Shown: positions 50,801 through 59,733 of the stretch, in pieces | How positions within the stretch are numbered: position 1 is the first letter of the stretch | Layout of the letters: each line of letters starts with the position of its first letter | IMG/VR virus record: IMGVR_UViG_3300008117_006295 | Coordinates: 1-64,000 of that record | Source: a virus | DNA length: 64,000 nt | Direction: 5' to 3' (one strand) | Position numbers and translations under genes: made by a program | The notes under the pieces: model-generated | Seen by the model: only the letters and a program-made list of their open reading frames with translations | Databases searched by the model: none | What the model was told of the DNA's origin: nothing

Positions 50801-51915
50801 ACGGTTGGGCTTGGCGTTAATGTTTTAGTAACAGTTACTGATGGAGTAGGAGTTACTGTTGGTAAATTAAATGTAGCAATTGGGCCATGAAGAGCCTTAT
50901 GTGTTGGCGTTATACTTATCGTATTAGTCGGCGTCGGAGTATGTGTCCAAGATGGAGTTTTTGATTTGGTAAGAGTCGGAGTAAAAGTCACAGTAGCACT
51001 TGGAGTAGCAGTATTACTAGGAGTAACAGTCGGAGTTGATGTGGTGGTTGGTGTTGGTGTTTGAGACTCAACGATAGGATATAAAAATATACTAGCTCCA
51101 CTAGGCTTAGGTAAAGTTGGTAATGGTTTTCTTTTAATAAGTATCTTTGGAATTTGAGTATAATTTTTACCAGGATTAATAATATTCACTCCTGATATAC
51201 CCCCATTAATAAAACAACAACCAGAAGCCGCAAATCCCGGTATATGTCCTTCTATTAAAAGATTTGGCGCCTTAGAAAAACCAAATCCTTCATTTATAAT
51301 ATCTAATTCTTTTATATTCCAATAATCCTCATTTAAAATACTCATTATAGGAATAATTGAAGCTCCTCCAATATTATTTTCTATTGTAATTGTTGGAATA
51401 ATATCTCTATTAAATAATCCTGGGTTTATTATTTTAGTTTTATAGATATATCCAGATATAATTGCTTCTAATTTTGCATTTTCTCCATCTCCTTCTACTA
51501 TTAGATCTGGCGCTTCGTTATACGATCCACAGTCTACTATTTCTACAGATTTTATAAATCCACTTATTTCACATATTGCTTCGGCACTTAATCCACTACC
51601 ACTAAAAATAATATTTGGTTTATCTATATAATCATTACCACCAATAAAATTATTAATATTTTCTATACTACCAATAGAAATAATATCTGCGATTGCGCCA
51701 TTACCTCCACCTCCTTCGATAGTTATTGTAGGTGGTGAAATATATCCATTACCAGTATGATCAATACCAATAGCTACAACTTTACCATTAAACTCAGAAA
51801 CGTTGCCTTCGGCTTCTTTTGGTCTTCGATCCAAATAAACACTAACTGGTATTTGTAAATTTGATCCTCTGTTTTCTACTAATAATCCATAATCAGCTAT
51901 TGGTAATATATCCAT
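47866..51915 (-). CDS. Giant tail or fibre protein with beta-repeats and mucin-like linker
   Basis: 1349 residues. Residues about 45-275 and several later stretches repeat a motif of the type GxGYxxPPxxxIxGGGG followed by a strand (for example NGYISPPTITIEGGGG), each about 30-50 residues, as in beta-helix-like phage tail proteins. About residues 280-425 are a Thr/Pro/Ser linker in near-10-residue repeats (TPTVTKTKTQ, TPTITKTSTS). The C-terminal half is beta-rich and aromatic with Tyr/Ser/Asn-dominated composition. No enzyme motif. Likely an elongated virion protein, perhaps host binding. Its 3' end overlaps the opposing methyltransferase gene. Confidence 0.7.
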   Translation of the reverse strand: MDILPIADYGLLVENRGSNLQIPVSVYLDRRPKEAEGNVSEFNGKVVAIGIDHTGNGYISPPTITIEGGGGNGAIADIISIGSIENINNFIGGNDYIDKPNIIFSGSGLSAEAICEISGFIKSVEIVDCGSYNEAPDLIVEGDGENAKLEAIISGYIYKTKIINPGLFNRDIIPTITIENNIGGASIIPIMSILNEDYWNIKELDIINEGFGFSKAPNLLIEGHIPGFAASGCCFINGGISGVNIINPGKNYTQIPKILIKRKPLPTLPKPSGASIFLYPIVESQTPTPTTTSTPTVTPSNTATPSATVTFTPTLTKSKTPSWTHTPTPTNTISITPTHKALHGPIATFNLPTVTPTPSVTVTKTLTPSPTVTKSFSPTPTVTKTKTQTPTITKTSTSTPTITKTSSPTCTVSATHTVTPSHTTNIFTVSSDAIIIPRMSYGVSKINILDGGRYASQPTVEIIPPTVASYEGYIVDSGNFQSFASQPTLKIIGSTISSPFKETREPKAIASINYSIGKIDILNTGYNYTIAPTINLIGGYNPIKGVRANLTALISDGSVTQINIDNPGQFYQTAPYISINSNDEGYGLEIRLTLSGTLDKVYISDPGLNLTSGTPNVRILFEGGDGPINSQAEVILQSTHSGTPCSFTPEVNYKVLGATITNNGENYSYPPQVIINGEQKDFSQFSISKPAKAQAKIEGICSNIKITDGGDDYNTCNSNKSIGIYLYGQTIHGIQKILINDLMKDSSGEILPYNAYVADNKFITNSYNINYSGSEYYCSTLSGYLFNEKPIIAFDDTTLVFTKTFLESSSIAISTTGIPGYCENSTEDQYITTNKYSSIYDQLYYIDKIIDAYGNINKINSLINIENNYASCTTNYITEYFYDESVSSGTFITYPIDPFFSVSGEIIGLSFPIYDSYYSSYWPSGTRCGFICPSGYSYNNDDHHINMLAFFDVNPVLAIEDELGDTESATLSLNGASKFIRLFDNYSYSYPDVGEYYSLENNQAIADGYSRYIYSDLTISDATGFSSYSTLICKTPGVPTSWNHKPEFLVQINQYGQISNVDVIDGGEGFFPQTNSGDYNLRKFEIYFSGGGGIGGKATYSIDISEDILGSIYTGKGIIETVTITDPGRGYVSAPEAIVIDYNTTWKEYYLNNKIYNKNIKDYSFPIGPLQLIDFYFKNASPYISRFAVPNQSVYNSDKLYAIKYAEGYQTNFTRLDNIGSRHQISTNTIRRKDIKRNDIYTGWLQQQAPWLTYNSNDGYVFYNFYNNGYVDDILYYEDSLNLANNIQTTKLTYVNYPYTSNPNINIHNSQYISDISGATLPTLSSFKPTWDSAIFSENILLRKDNIIE
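50640..51066 (-). repeat. Thr/Pro/Ser-rich coding repeat (mucin-like linker)
   Basis: Encodes about 140 residues of TPT, TVT and KT units with a loose 10-residue (30-base) periodicity. It looks like an extended, rigid, O-glycosylatable stalk. The plus strand of this region mostly reads GTTGG-type repeats. Confidence 0.85.
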
Positions 51916-51931
51916 TATAGTCTTTCTTTTA

Positions 51932-54900
51932 TTAACCTATTTTATAAGCATTTCCTAAATTATCTATTAAAATATTTCCAATAATATTATCAAAGCTGCT
52001 AGAAAAACTAGTCATATGATTATTACATAATTTAGTTATATAATACACATAAGCTGGTTCACCTATAAGATGACCACGGAGTACATTTAATTCGCCAAAA
52101 TTTGTTATTATAATACTATCAAAATTAGAATTTTTAATTGATAGTCCACTAGCCATCAAAATATCAGTATTAAGATAATGGTTAAATTTAAAAGAATCAA
52201 AACTTATTTCTTCTGGAGCTGTATAGGCAGATGTATTAAGCTCGAAGCTATAATCTATATCACTACCTGAAATACTAGTCATAGAATAACTTTCATATGA
52301 ATGCCCATTAATCATACCGATACTATTTAAATATAATGAGTTACCGCACGGAGATGCTGTCCTAGATCCTACCGCTCCATCTGCACCAGTAGGGATACTA
52401 ATGGTGTAGTTCATACCACTAGTAACTAATACTGGAAATGGATTATGTCCAGTTATTTCTAATGTTAAATCACCAGATGCTATTATCTCTCCTTGTAAAC
52501 AACATGTTGTATCTTGATATATTATTTGTGGTATTATCTTTTGTTTAACACATTGTATATCCTCTAGATTAATCGTTGGAATATTTTTGATAGTATATAT
52601 ATTATTTATACTAGCATTACCATAATATAAAGCATAATTAATATTATCGATTGGAAATATATTGATAGATTTATTTATAATAGCAGTAAAAGATCCTGTG
52701 GGACTGGTATAAGTTATTTCTGCTAGATTATATTTTGTTTCTTCTAATAAATATATTTGATCCTGCATATATCCTTGATTATTAATAAATAATTTATCTT
52801 TATTATCTATTTTTATTATTCTACCAGGAAATACTTTATCGGGAACGCTATCTTCTATAGCTGATGATACAATGCCAAGATCTAGAGCAATTTCATTATA
52901 TGTAGTATATAGTGGTTCTTCTATAACTGATCTTATTCCTCCTGTTGGCGGAGGCCATACATATGAATTACCAAAAATATAGTCATTAATATTGGGATCG
53001 CTAGTATATCCTAGTGATGTAGTATAATTTACATAAGTGATACTAGTATTATAGTCTATTCCAGAAATTATAGTATTATTAGGATCTGCATTATCATCAG
53101 CAAATAATAAACTTAATGATTGAACAGGTATTATTAATGAGTGAGAAGTATTTTTTATTGGTAAATCTGGAGGACTAATATATCTATTTATAATACGATC
53201 ATAATTAGTATTTGTATCATAATTTATATAGTCACTAGAAGGAGAACTATTAGTCAATACAAAATCACTAGTAATACTATAAGATTTACCTAATGGATAT
53301 GTTGTTAATTGATCAATTATATAAACATGATTATTTGTATCAACTCCTAAATAATTTATGATATTACCATTATCAGCAGCGATTTTTGATTCTTCATTAT
53401 CAAAAATTATATCTCCAGAAACAAAAATATTGTTTTCTGAGCATCCTACTCTAATAGGATAATCAAAACCCTGACTTAGAATAACTCCTGTAGGCTCAAT
53501 GCTATACTTATTATTGGAAATAATATTACCAGAATTGACTATAATAAAACCAAATGGACCATCTGTTGGGACCAATTCAGCAATCGCTCCATCTCCATAA
53601 CCATTACCAGGAAAATAAATTTTAGCTATCTCTTTTTTAGACATTGGAAAAATATAACTATAATTTGTAAAATCTTCTTTAAACATAGTATCAGAATCAA
53701 TTTTGCTATAATATATAGAATTTAAATAGCCCGAAACCTCAATTTCGGCAGCGGTAGGAAATGGAGGAGAAGAATTTCCATCTATAGTTGTTGTTGTAGA
53801 TTCTGTAATGCCACCAGGACCAGGCCTATTTTCAAAATAAGATTTAGTTGTTATATTACCTCTTTTAATTGTTTGACCAACAAGCGTTATGTCATTATTA
53901 ATGAAACTAGCTCCTTCTGTTTTAAAATTACCAGCTCCACTTTCACCATCATCGAACATACCAGTAGTATTGACCGTAGAGACCTCTATCCATGGTGCAT
54001 CGACTAAAGTTTGATTTATAATAGATCCTCGATAATATCTAGTAGATGATTCATTATCCCCTTTTACTGTTAAATCATAAAAGGGTAAAGAAGGATTATA
54101 TATGCCCTCTTCATAATTATCTAATCTAGAAATATATTTAGCCCCGTGAATAGGATAAGGTACTGTACTAAAATAACTAGATAGATCATTATCAGTAGAA
54201 TAATTTGATGTAAACCCTTCTCTGGTATAATTATCTGTAGTAACAGATTTTGTTCCTGTTATACAATTCCCGGCTAATGATCTGCTACTACTATAGGTTA
54301 CTTGTTTACTGGCACTAACTCCACTTGAAGAGATACTTATACTTTTAGTTACAGTAAAACTTAATGGATTATTGCCAACGAGTGTTCTGGGTAAAGTTAC
54401 AACAGAATCTTCATCTACTATACCATCTCTTTCAATGTATCCCTGGCCCTCTGCATATACTTTTACTCTTCCAGCATTAATATAATCATCATAGACTCCC
54501 CATGCGGTAAGATATTCTCCTAGAATAGCATTACAATCAAAATCCATAAAGCCACCACCCGCTGATGGAAAATCTCCAATACGAAAATAATAATAATAAG
54601 TTTCTCCATCTTCTGGAGGAGGATCTATTTCCCAAGATATTCCAAAAGTAATAACGTCTCTTATATTTAATGGAGCATGTCTAAAATAGATTTCTGATCC
54701 TGCGATTTGAGATAAAATATTCTCTTCTGGTGGAGGAAGAGCATTATTGAATTTTGTTATACCGTATATATTTTCTGGAAAAGATTGTGAAACTATAATA
54801 TTAAAATTCGATCCATAGATATTTTCTATACTACGATATAATTGATGATAATTAATACTTTTACAAATATTATCTAATGTAAAAATTGTTTTATCACTAA

Positions 54901-57571
54901 ATTCTTCATTGGTTAAAGGATCGGACGATAAAGTATCAGTTCCTGGACCATGAATTTGCATCTCAATAAAATCTGGACTGTTTTTTACGCCAGAGAGAGT
55001 AGATAAAAAAGATTCTTTAAATTTAACACATCCGCTTCTTTCTGGAACCACCATTGTATAATTATCTAAAAGATATTTTTGGCGTATACCAGAAATATTG
55101 GTAATATGATTAATAGGTATAGGTATTCCGCTATATGTAGTTGCTCCAGAAAAACCAGGATTTGAATATGCAAAATCTAATGCATATAATGGTTTATCAA
55201 ATTCTATATAATCAATATCTGAAGCATTTAAATTAATATCTGCTATTTTCCATTGTTTAAATCTTGATTTGTCTATAATACTAGTTGCGCTAGGAGTTAT
55301 TGTTGAAGTAGGAGTTTGACTTAATGTTGGAGTTGCAGTAATAGATGATGTGGGAGTTTGTGTTTTTGTAACTGTAATTGTTGGAGTATTTGTGCTAGTA
55401 CGGCTATTTGTTGGAGTTTGAGTGTTAGTTGGAGTTGGTGTTGCGGGGGTTGGGCTTAATGTTGGTGTTTTGGTATGCGTAGGCGTAGTAGATTGTGTTA
55501 ATGTACAAGTGGGAGTAAATGTTGATGTTGGTGTTGGAGTATTCGCTATACTGGCAGGAGAAGACGAAGGTTCTGGAGTAGTAGTAGGTGTAGGAGTTGC
55601 TGTATTATAGTTATTTGGAAGATATCTTGTTACATTGGGGGCAGGAGATTTGCTAGGAGTAGGCGAAGCTGTATTTGTTGTTGTAGGAGTTAAGGTTGGA
55701 GAAGCAGTTAGGCTCGCCGTTGCCGTTGGCGTAAAAGACTGTGTTGTTGTTGGTGTTGGAGTCTTAGTTTTAGTTACAGTAATTGTTGGTGTAAACGATG
55801 GAGTTGCTGTTGACGATGGAGTTAAACTTTTAGTTGGAGTACATGTTGGTGTAATAGTAGGGGTTTGCGTACGAGTAGGAGTAATACTTGGTGTTGTAAA
55901 TGGAGGAATAGACGATGTCACACTTGGAGTTGGTGTAACGAACATAGGTATACCATGTACTAATAAATCGTCATCAGCTGCTTGTAAAAGTAGTTGTAAT
56001 TTAGAAGACGCTGTTCCTGCATGAGTATATCCTGTTCCAGATTCTGCTATTTTTATACTTGAAACCTTACCTCTAATTTCACATACCGCATATGCTCCAC
56101 TACCAGGACCAGGTTCTACAATAAAAGTTTCACCATTTATTTCTACTGTTTCTAATGGTTCTGGAGAAATTATTATATTAGGTGGTTTTTTCCATAATAC
56201 AGGATTATTCTCCATATAAATCTCTAAAACACCAGAAGATTCAGGATTTAATACGGCAATAGGTATTGGTATTTCTTCAAAATTAATTATTTCTCCACCA
56301 GCCGGTTGTAGTGCGACTACTGGAGCAGAAATATATCCTGTTCCAGGGAGTATAACTCTTATCCAATCAATTGATCCACTCCATGCAACGTCAAATTCTG
56401 CATCAACACCTTCTTCATCATGATAGTATTTTGTATTGTTTTCTCTAATAAAATTATGATTATAATGATAAAATCCATCAGAATCTTTAGAAGTATTATT
56501 TACATTAAAAAGACTTGGTTTATAATATTTTAGATAAATATTCGGTTCTCTACTAAATTCCAAAATATCTAGAAATGTTGGCGGTCTACCATTTTTTTTA
56601 AAAAAAGTATCATATGTGTCAAACCATGTATAAGTATTACCCGGTATATTTTCCCATGGTTCTTCTTTTGGATTTGGTAGATCAACTAAAGAAAATGATT
56701 TTATACTAGTATTTAATCTTGCCCTAACCGCTTCTGTGTCAGGATTATATCTATAGTTTTCTGGATAAGAATAAAATCCAGAATCTGCCAAACAGTCCAT
56801 TTGTAAATGTATTTTATTTGGAACACAATATAGATCATATGTATGAGAATCTATAAATTTAGTACCACTTGGTCTTGGTGTGCCATCTGTAGTTCCGTCA
56901 TTAACTATAAGAATATTACTATCTGGTATATCTAAAATTTTAAATCCTAATCCATTAAAAATTATATCATCTCCAATTCTAGGAATATATTCTACTTCTT
57001 CTAATGATTCATATATAATTTCGTTATATATTTTATATTCACCATTTCTATTGTAATAACTACCAGTTATTCCACTAGGTGGTATAGTTCCAATTCTTAC
57101 AATTATTGGCGATCTATTACTAGATAAACATGCACCATATCTATTTTCTATTATTGGAAAAGTATTTTGGTTATTAATTGCAATTGCACCATTATATAAA
57201 TCAACACCAAAAGTATTATTCATAGTCCATATTGAGCCATCACTTTTCATCAATAATTCTATATTATTATCTCCTGTTGGTGCAATAATTACTTTTAACC
57301 AATCAGTATTTCTATCTATTTGACAATAATTATTATATATTGGTAAATTTAAATTAAAATTACCCGCACCAACTTTTCCATTTATAGACCACAGAGTACC
57401 GCTCGTGCTAATTGCAAAATAATTACCAATACTTTGCCATTCTTGAATTTCACACTTTACTGGATTTAATGATCCATCTAAATGATAATATCTTGGACTA
57501 TAAGTAGGATCACATCCTTGTGATAGATTAGTATAATTATTGTTATTACAACAATATTGCCAAAAACTCAT
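51932..57571 (-). CDS. Giant tail protein with RCC1-like repeats and mucin-like linker
   Basis: 1879 residues from the ATG at 57571 (TAATG overlap with the gene before, GGAG 9 bases upstream; a GTG-started extension to 57580 is unlikely). The first 150 residues contain RCC1-like blades (NYFAISTSGTLWSINGKVG; LLMKSDGSIWTMNNTFG). Beta-rich sections with the GTGYISAPVVALQPAGG-type repeat follow. A Thr/Pro linker spans about 543-765. The remainder is beta-rich with Tyr, Ser, Gly. Probably a very long fibre or adhesion protein. The largest gene in the window. Confidence 0.7.
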   Translation of the reverse strand: MSFWQYCCNNNNYTNLSQGCDPTYSPRYYHLDGSLNPVKCEIQEWQSIGNYFAISTSGTLWSINGKVGAGNFNLNLPIYNNYCQIDRNTDWLKVIIAPTGDNNIELLMKSDGSIWTMNNTFGVDLYNGAIAINNQNTFPIIENRYGACLSSNRSPIIVRIGTIPPSGITGSYYNRNGEYKIYNEIIYESLEEVEYIPRIGDDIIFNGLGFKILDIPDSNILIVNDGTTDGTPRPSGTKFIDSHTYDLYCVPNKIHLQMDCLADSGFYSYPENYRYNPDTEAVRARLNTSIKSFSLVDLPNPKEEPWENIPGNTYTWFDTYDTFFKKNGRPPTFLDILEFSREPNIYLKYYKPSLFNVNNTSKDSDGFYHYNHNFIRENNTKYYHDEEGVDAEFDVAWSGSIDWIRVILPGTGYISAPVVALQPAGGEIINFEEIPIPIAVLNPESSGVLEIYMENNPVLWKKPPNIIISPEPLETVEINGETFIVEPGPGSGAYAVCEIRGKVSSIKIAESGTGYTHAGTASSKLQLLLQAADDDLLVHGIPMFVTPTPSVTSSIPPFTTPSITPTRTQTPTITPTCTPTKSLTPSSTATPSFTPTITVTKTKTPTPTTTQSFTPTATASLTASPTLTPTTTNTASPTPSKSPAPNVTRYLPNNYNTATPTPTTTPEPSSSPASIANTPTPTSTFTPTCTLTQSTTPTHTKTPTLSPTPATPTPTNTQTPTNSRTSTNTPTITVTKTQTPTSSITATPTLSQTPTSTITPSATSIIDKSRFKQWKIADINLNASDIDYIEFDKPLYALDFAYSNPGFSGATTYSGIPIPINHITNISGIRQKYLLDNYTMVVPERSGCVKFKESFLSTLSGVKNSPDFIEMQIHGPGTDTLSSDPLTNEEFSDKTIFTLDNICKSINYHQLYRSIENIYGSNFNIIVSQSFPENIYGITKFNNALPPPEENILSQIAGSEIYFRHAPLNIRDVITFGISWEIDPPPEDGETYYYYFRIGDFPSAGGGFMDFDCNAILGEYLTAWGVYDDYINAGRVKVYAEGQGYIERDGIVDEDSVVTLPRTLVGNNPLSFTVTKSISISSSGVSASKQVTYSSSRSLAGNCITGTKSVTTDNYTREGFTSNYSTDNDLSSYFSTVPYPIHGAKYISRLDNYEEGIYNPSLPFYDLTVKGDNESSTRYYRGSIINQTLVDAPWIEVSTVNTTGMFDDGESGAGNFKTEGASFINNDITLVGQTIKRGNITTKSYFENRPGPGGITESTTTTIDGNSSPPFPTAAEIEVSGYLNSIYYSKIDSDTMFKEDFTNYSYIFPMSKKEIAKIYFPGNGYGDGAIAELVPTDGPFGFIIVNSGNIISNNKYSIEPTGVILSQGFDYPIRVGCSENNIFVSGDIIFDNEESKIAADNGNIINYLGVDTNNHVYIIDQLTTYPLGKSYSITSDFVLTNSSPSSDYINYDTNTNYDRIINRYISPPDLPIKNTSHSLIIPVQSLSLLFADDNADPNNTIISGIDYNTSITYVNYTTSLGYTSDPNINDYIFGNSYVWPPPTGGIRSVIEEPLYTTYNEIALDLGIVSSAIEDSVPDKVFPGRIIKIDNKDKLFINNQGYMQDQIYLLEETKYNLAEITYTSPTGSFTAIINKSINIFPIDNINYALYYGNASINNIYTIKNIPTINLEDIQCVKQKIIPQIIYQDTTCCLQGEIIASGDLTLEITGHNPFPVLVTSGMNYTISIPTGADGAVGSRTASPCGNSLYLNSIGMINGHSYESYSMTSISGSDIDYSFELNTSAYTAPEEISFDSFKFNHYLNTDILMASGLSIKNSNFDSIIITNFGELNVLRGHLIGEPAYVYYITKLCNNHMTSFSSSFDNIIGNILIDNLGNAYKIG
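55280..55945 (-). repeat. Thr/Pro/Ser-rich coding repeat (mucin-like linker)
   Basis: Encodes about 220 residues of TPT, TQT and TPTITPT units including PTPTPT runs, the longer of the two mucin-like linkers. Its complement produces valine/glycine-rich spurious plus-strand ORFs. Confidence 0.85.
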
Positions 57572-59721
57572 TATAAACACTCCGCTGAAATTAATTCATA
57601 AATATTTCCACCAAAATTAGATATATAACATACATTCTGCTCACCAGAAATAGTATCTGGTTGAATATCTTTTAACTTATTTATAACGCTAACTGTAGTA
57701 TTAAATTGAACTAATGTAACTTCTTTGCTAGAATTTTTATCCCAAGAGCCACTATATAAGCCTTTCATCATTGATGATGATCCAGCTGAGTTTAAAGCTA
57801 TATATTTATTTGTAAATGTATCATAATATGCATAAACTAAAGAATCTTTAGGTATTAATCCTCCAATTTTATCAATAATTTCAATTTTTGCATTACCAGA
57901 AGTTTCTGTGGTTTGAGCAGTTTGACCATTTTTATCATAAATATCATCAGAATATTGAGTTATACTTTCACTATGTTCTGTAACTATAAATCCGGATGAT
58001 GAAGAGAATGGTACTAATGTATTTTCTATTTTTGCGACAACTACTTTATATGGCTGAGGACTTACCCAAACACCTCTATCGTTATCAAATCTTAAGTCTA
58101 CAGGACCAACAGGCCATGTTGATGGAGAAGATAACCAATTGTGTGGAAATCTATCAGTATTGTCTCCTTCATTTGGAATAGGTTTTCCATTTGTATCATA
58201 TCCCCAAGATTGTAATACTAATGGGCCTCTCAACCCCAAAAATCTATAATCGTCTGAATATCTATTAGGATCTTCTTTTCCATAAAAATTAGTAATAAGA
58301 CCACTTTCTGGAACAGTTTCTTCTCTTCCGACCAAGTCTAATGAATGACCATCTCCCGATCCAGAATGATGATGTTCTCCGCTACCAAAAGGATTTGTTA
58401 ATGGATTAAGATAAAATTGAGTTATATCTAGATTATATAACATTTCTCCACTTACTGAACATGGTGGATTAGGATGATTTGAAGAACTCAATAAATCTTT
58501 TTTAGTAAATTTGGTAAAAGAAGGTAATCCTCCGTCTCCATTTAATGAAATAGGTGTGAAAAAAGCATCAAGACCCATGTATGCTTTATTGCCATAATTT
58601 TCCATCATTTCTACTGCTGTTTTGGCTAAAGTACTAGTTCCAACAATAACTCTTTCAACATTTGCAGTAGCATTTAAATCATACCCACCAACTAATATTC
58701 TTTGCAATGAAGCTTTTGCAGAATTAGGTTTATTTTCTTCTCCTGATACTCGTCTATTACTATTATTAAATTTTTTGATTTGACGATTAATTTTACCTTG
58801 AGTAATTTGATTATTTCTTAAAAATCTTAGTTGTTCTGTTCTATATTTTGCAATCATCTTAAATCGCTCAATATACTGTCTTGTTAGTCCTCCAAATTTT
58901 GGAGTAAATGTTCTAAAGTCATATGATGTTGTTATTCCATTTGAACCAAAAGAAACTGATACGCCAGTTAAATTTGGACCGGTTGCACCAAATATCTGAC
59001 CAAAACCATATTGCGGCAAACCAGGAACTGTTACTCCTCCGGTTTCACCATATAACAAGCCAATATTGGCGGATTGGGCTATAGCATTTCCTGCTTCTAT
59101 CATGTATGCAGTTGATCCAAAAACCCATGGAGCTAAATCTTGATTAACTTCAACTCCTATACCACCAGAACTTGTATGGAAATTAGTAGATGCAAATGGA
59201 CCATATGTCCTGATATTACTTTTCATTGGTATAACAGCTGCTGCTGGTAAAACAGCTGCTGGTTGACCACCTTTATCATTAATTGATGCGGCATCCACAG
59301 ACGATGAAGCGTTTGACATTATATTATCAGCAGAACATACACTTTGGGCTTTAACTGAAGATGTATCTTGTAGGCTTGATGTAGACGATTGACTAGGAGG
59401 AGATGATCCAGACGATTCCCCATCTCCACCATTTGCTACGAATGCAGTAGCATTAAGAGCTTGAGCTGTCATTAGTAAGGTTGGATTAAAAACATTTTGG
59501 TTAGCAGGACATAATGAAGCAAAACACCCATCGCTAAATTTTATAACAACACCCGGTATTAAACTACTACTGGTAGTATTACTATCTGCTAAAAAATAGA
59601 TTTTTTCCTCAACATCAGCTTTTAACCATGCTCTACCATTGCTACTAACATCATCAGCCAATATTTCTGACTCAGAAATTTTACTAAAATCTAACTTAGC
59701 ACTACAGGATGTTCCAGCCAT
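57571..59721 (-). CDS. Virion structural protein (tail region)
   Basis: 716 residues with AGGAG before the ATG. Contains a Ser/Thr/Gln-rich patch around 98-130, a basic helical section around 285-340 and a central region with EHHHSGSGDGHSLDLVGREE and NRYSDDYRFLGLRGPLVLQSWG, WPVGPVDLRFDNDRGVW, which I associate with structural proteins of uncultured aquatic phages. His cluster at about 444-446 could bind metal. Beta-rich ending. It lies with large tail-type genes; exact role unknown. Confidence 0.6.
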   Translation of the reverse strand: MAGTSCSAKLDFSKISESEILADDVSSNGRAWLKADVEEKIYFLADSNTTSSSLIPGVVIKFSDGCFASLCPANQNVFNPTLLMTAQALNATAFVANGGDGESSGSSPPSQSSTSSLQDTSSVKAQSVCSADNIMSNASSSVDAASINDKGGQPAAVLPAAAVIPMKSNIRTYGPFASTNFHTSSGGIGVEVNQDLAPWVFGSTAYMIEAGNAIAQSANIGLLYGETGGVTVPGLPQYGFGQIFGATGPNLTGVSVSFGSNGITTSYDFRTFTPKFGGLTRQYIERFKMIAKYRTEQLRFLRNNQITQGKINRQIKKFNNSNRRVSGEENKPNSAKASLQRILVGGYDLNATANVERVIVGTSTLAKTAVEMMENYGNKAYMGLDAFFTPISLNGDGGLPSFTKFTKKDLLSSSNHPNPPCSVSGEMLYNLDITQFYLNPLTNPFGSGEHHHSGSGDGHSLDLVGREETVPESGLITNFYGKEDPNRYSDDYRFLGLRGPLVLQSWGYDTNGKPIPNEGDNTDRFPHNWLSSPSTWPVGPVDLRFDNDRGVWVSPQPYKVVVAKIENTLVPFSSSSGFIVTEHSESITQYSDDIYDKNGQTAQTTETSGNAKIEIIDKIGGLIPKDSLVYAYYDTFTNKYIALNSAGSSSMMKGLYSGSWDKNSSKEVTLVQFNTTVSVINKLKDIQPDTISGEQNVCYISNFGGNIYELISAECL

Positions 59722-59733
59722 ATTATCTCCTTA

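Noticed and set aside
55422-56024. Two plus-strand Val/Gly-rich ORFs as genes
   Set aside because: They are the reverse complement of TPT-type repeats in the giant minus-strand gene, have no ribosome-binding site and no domain-like composition.
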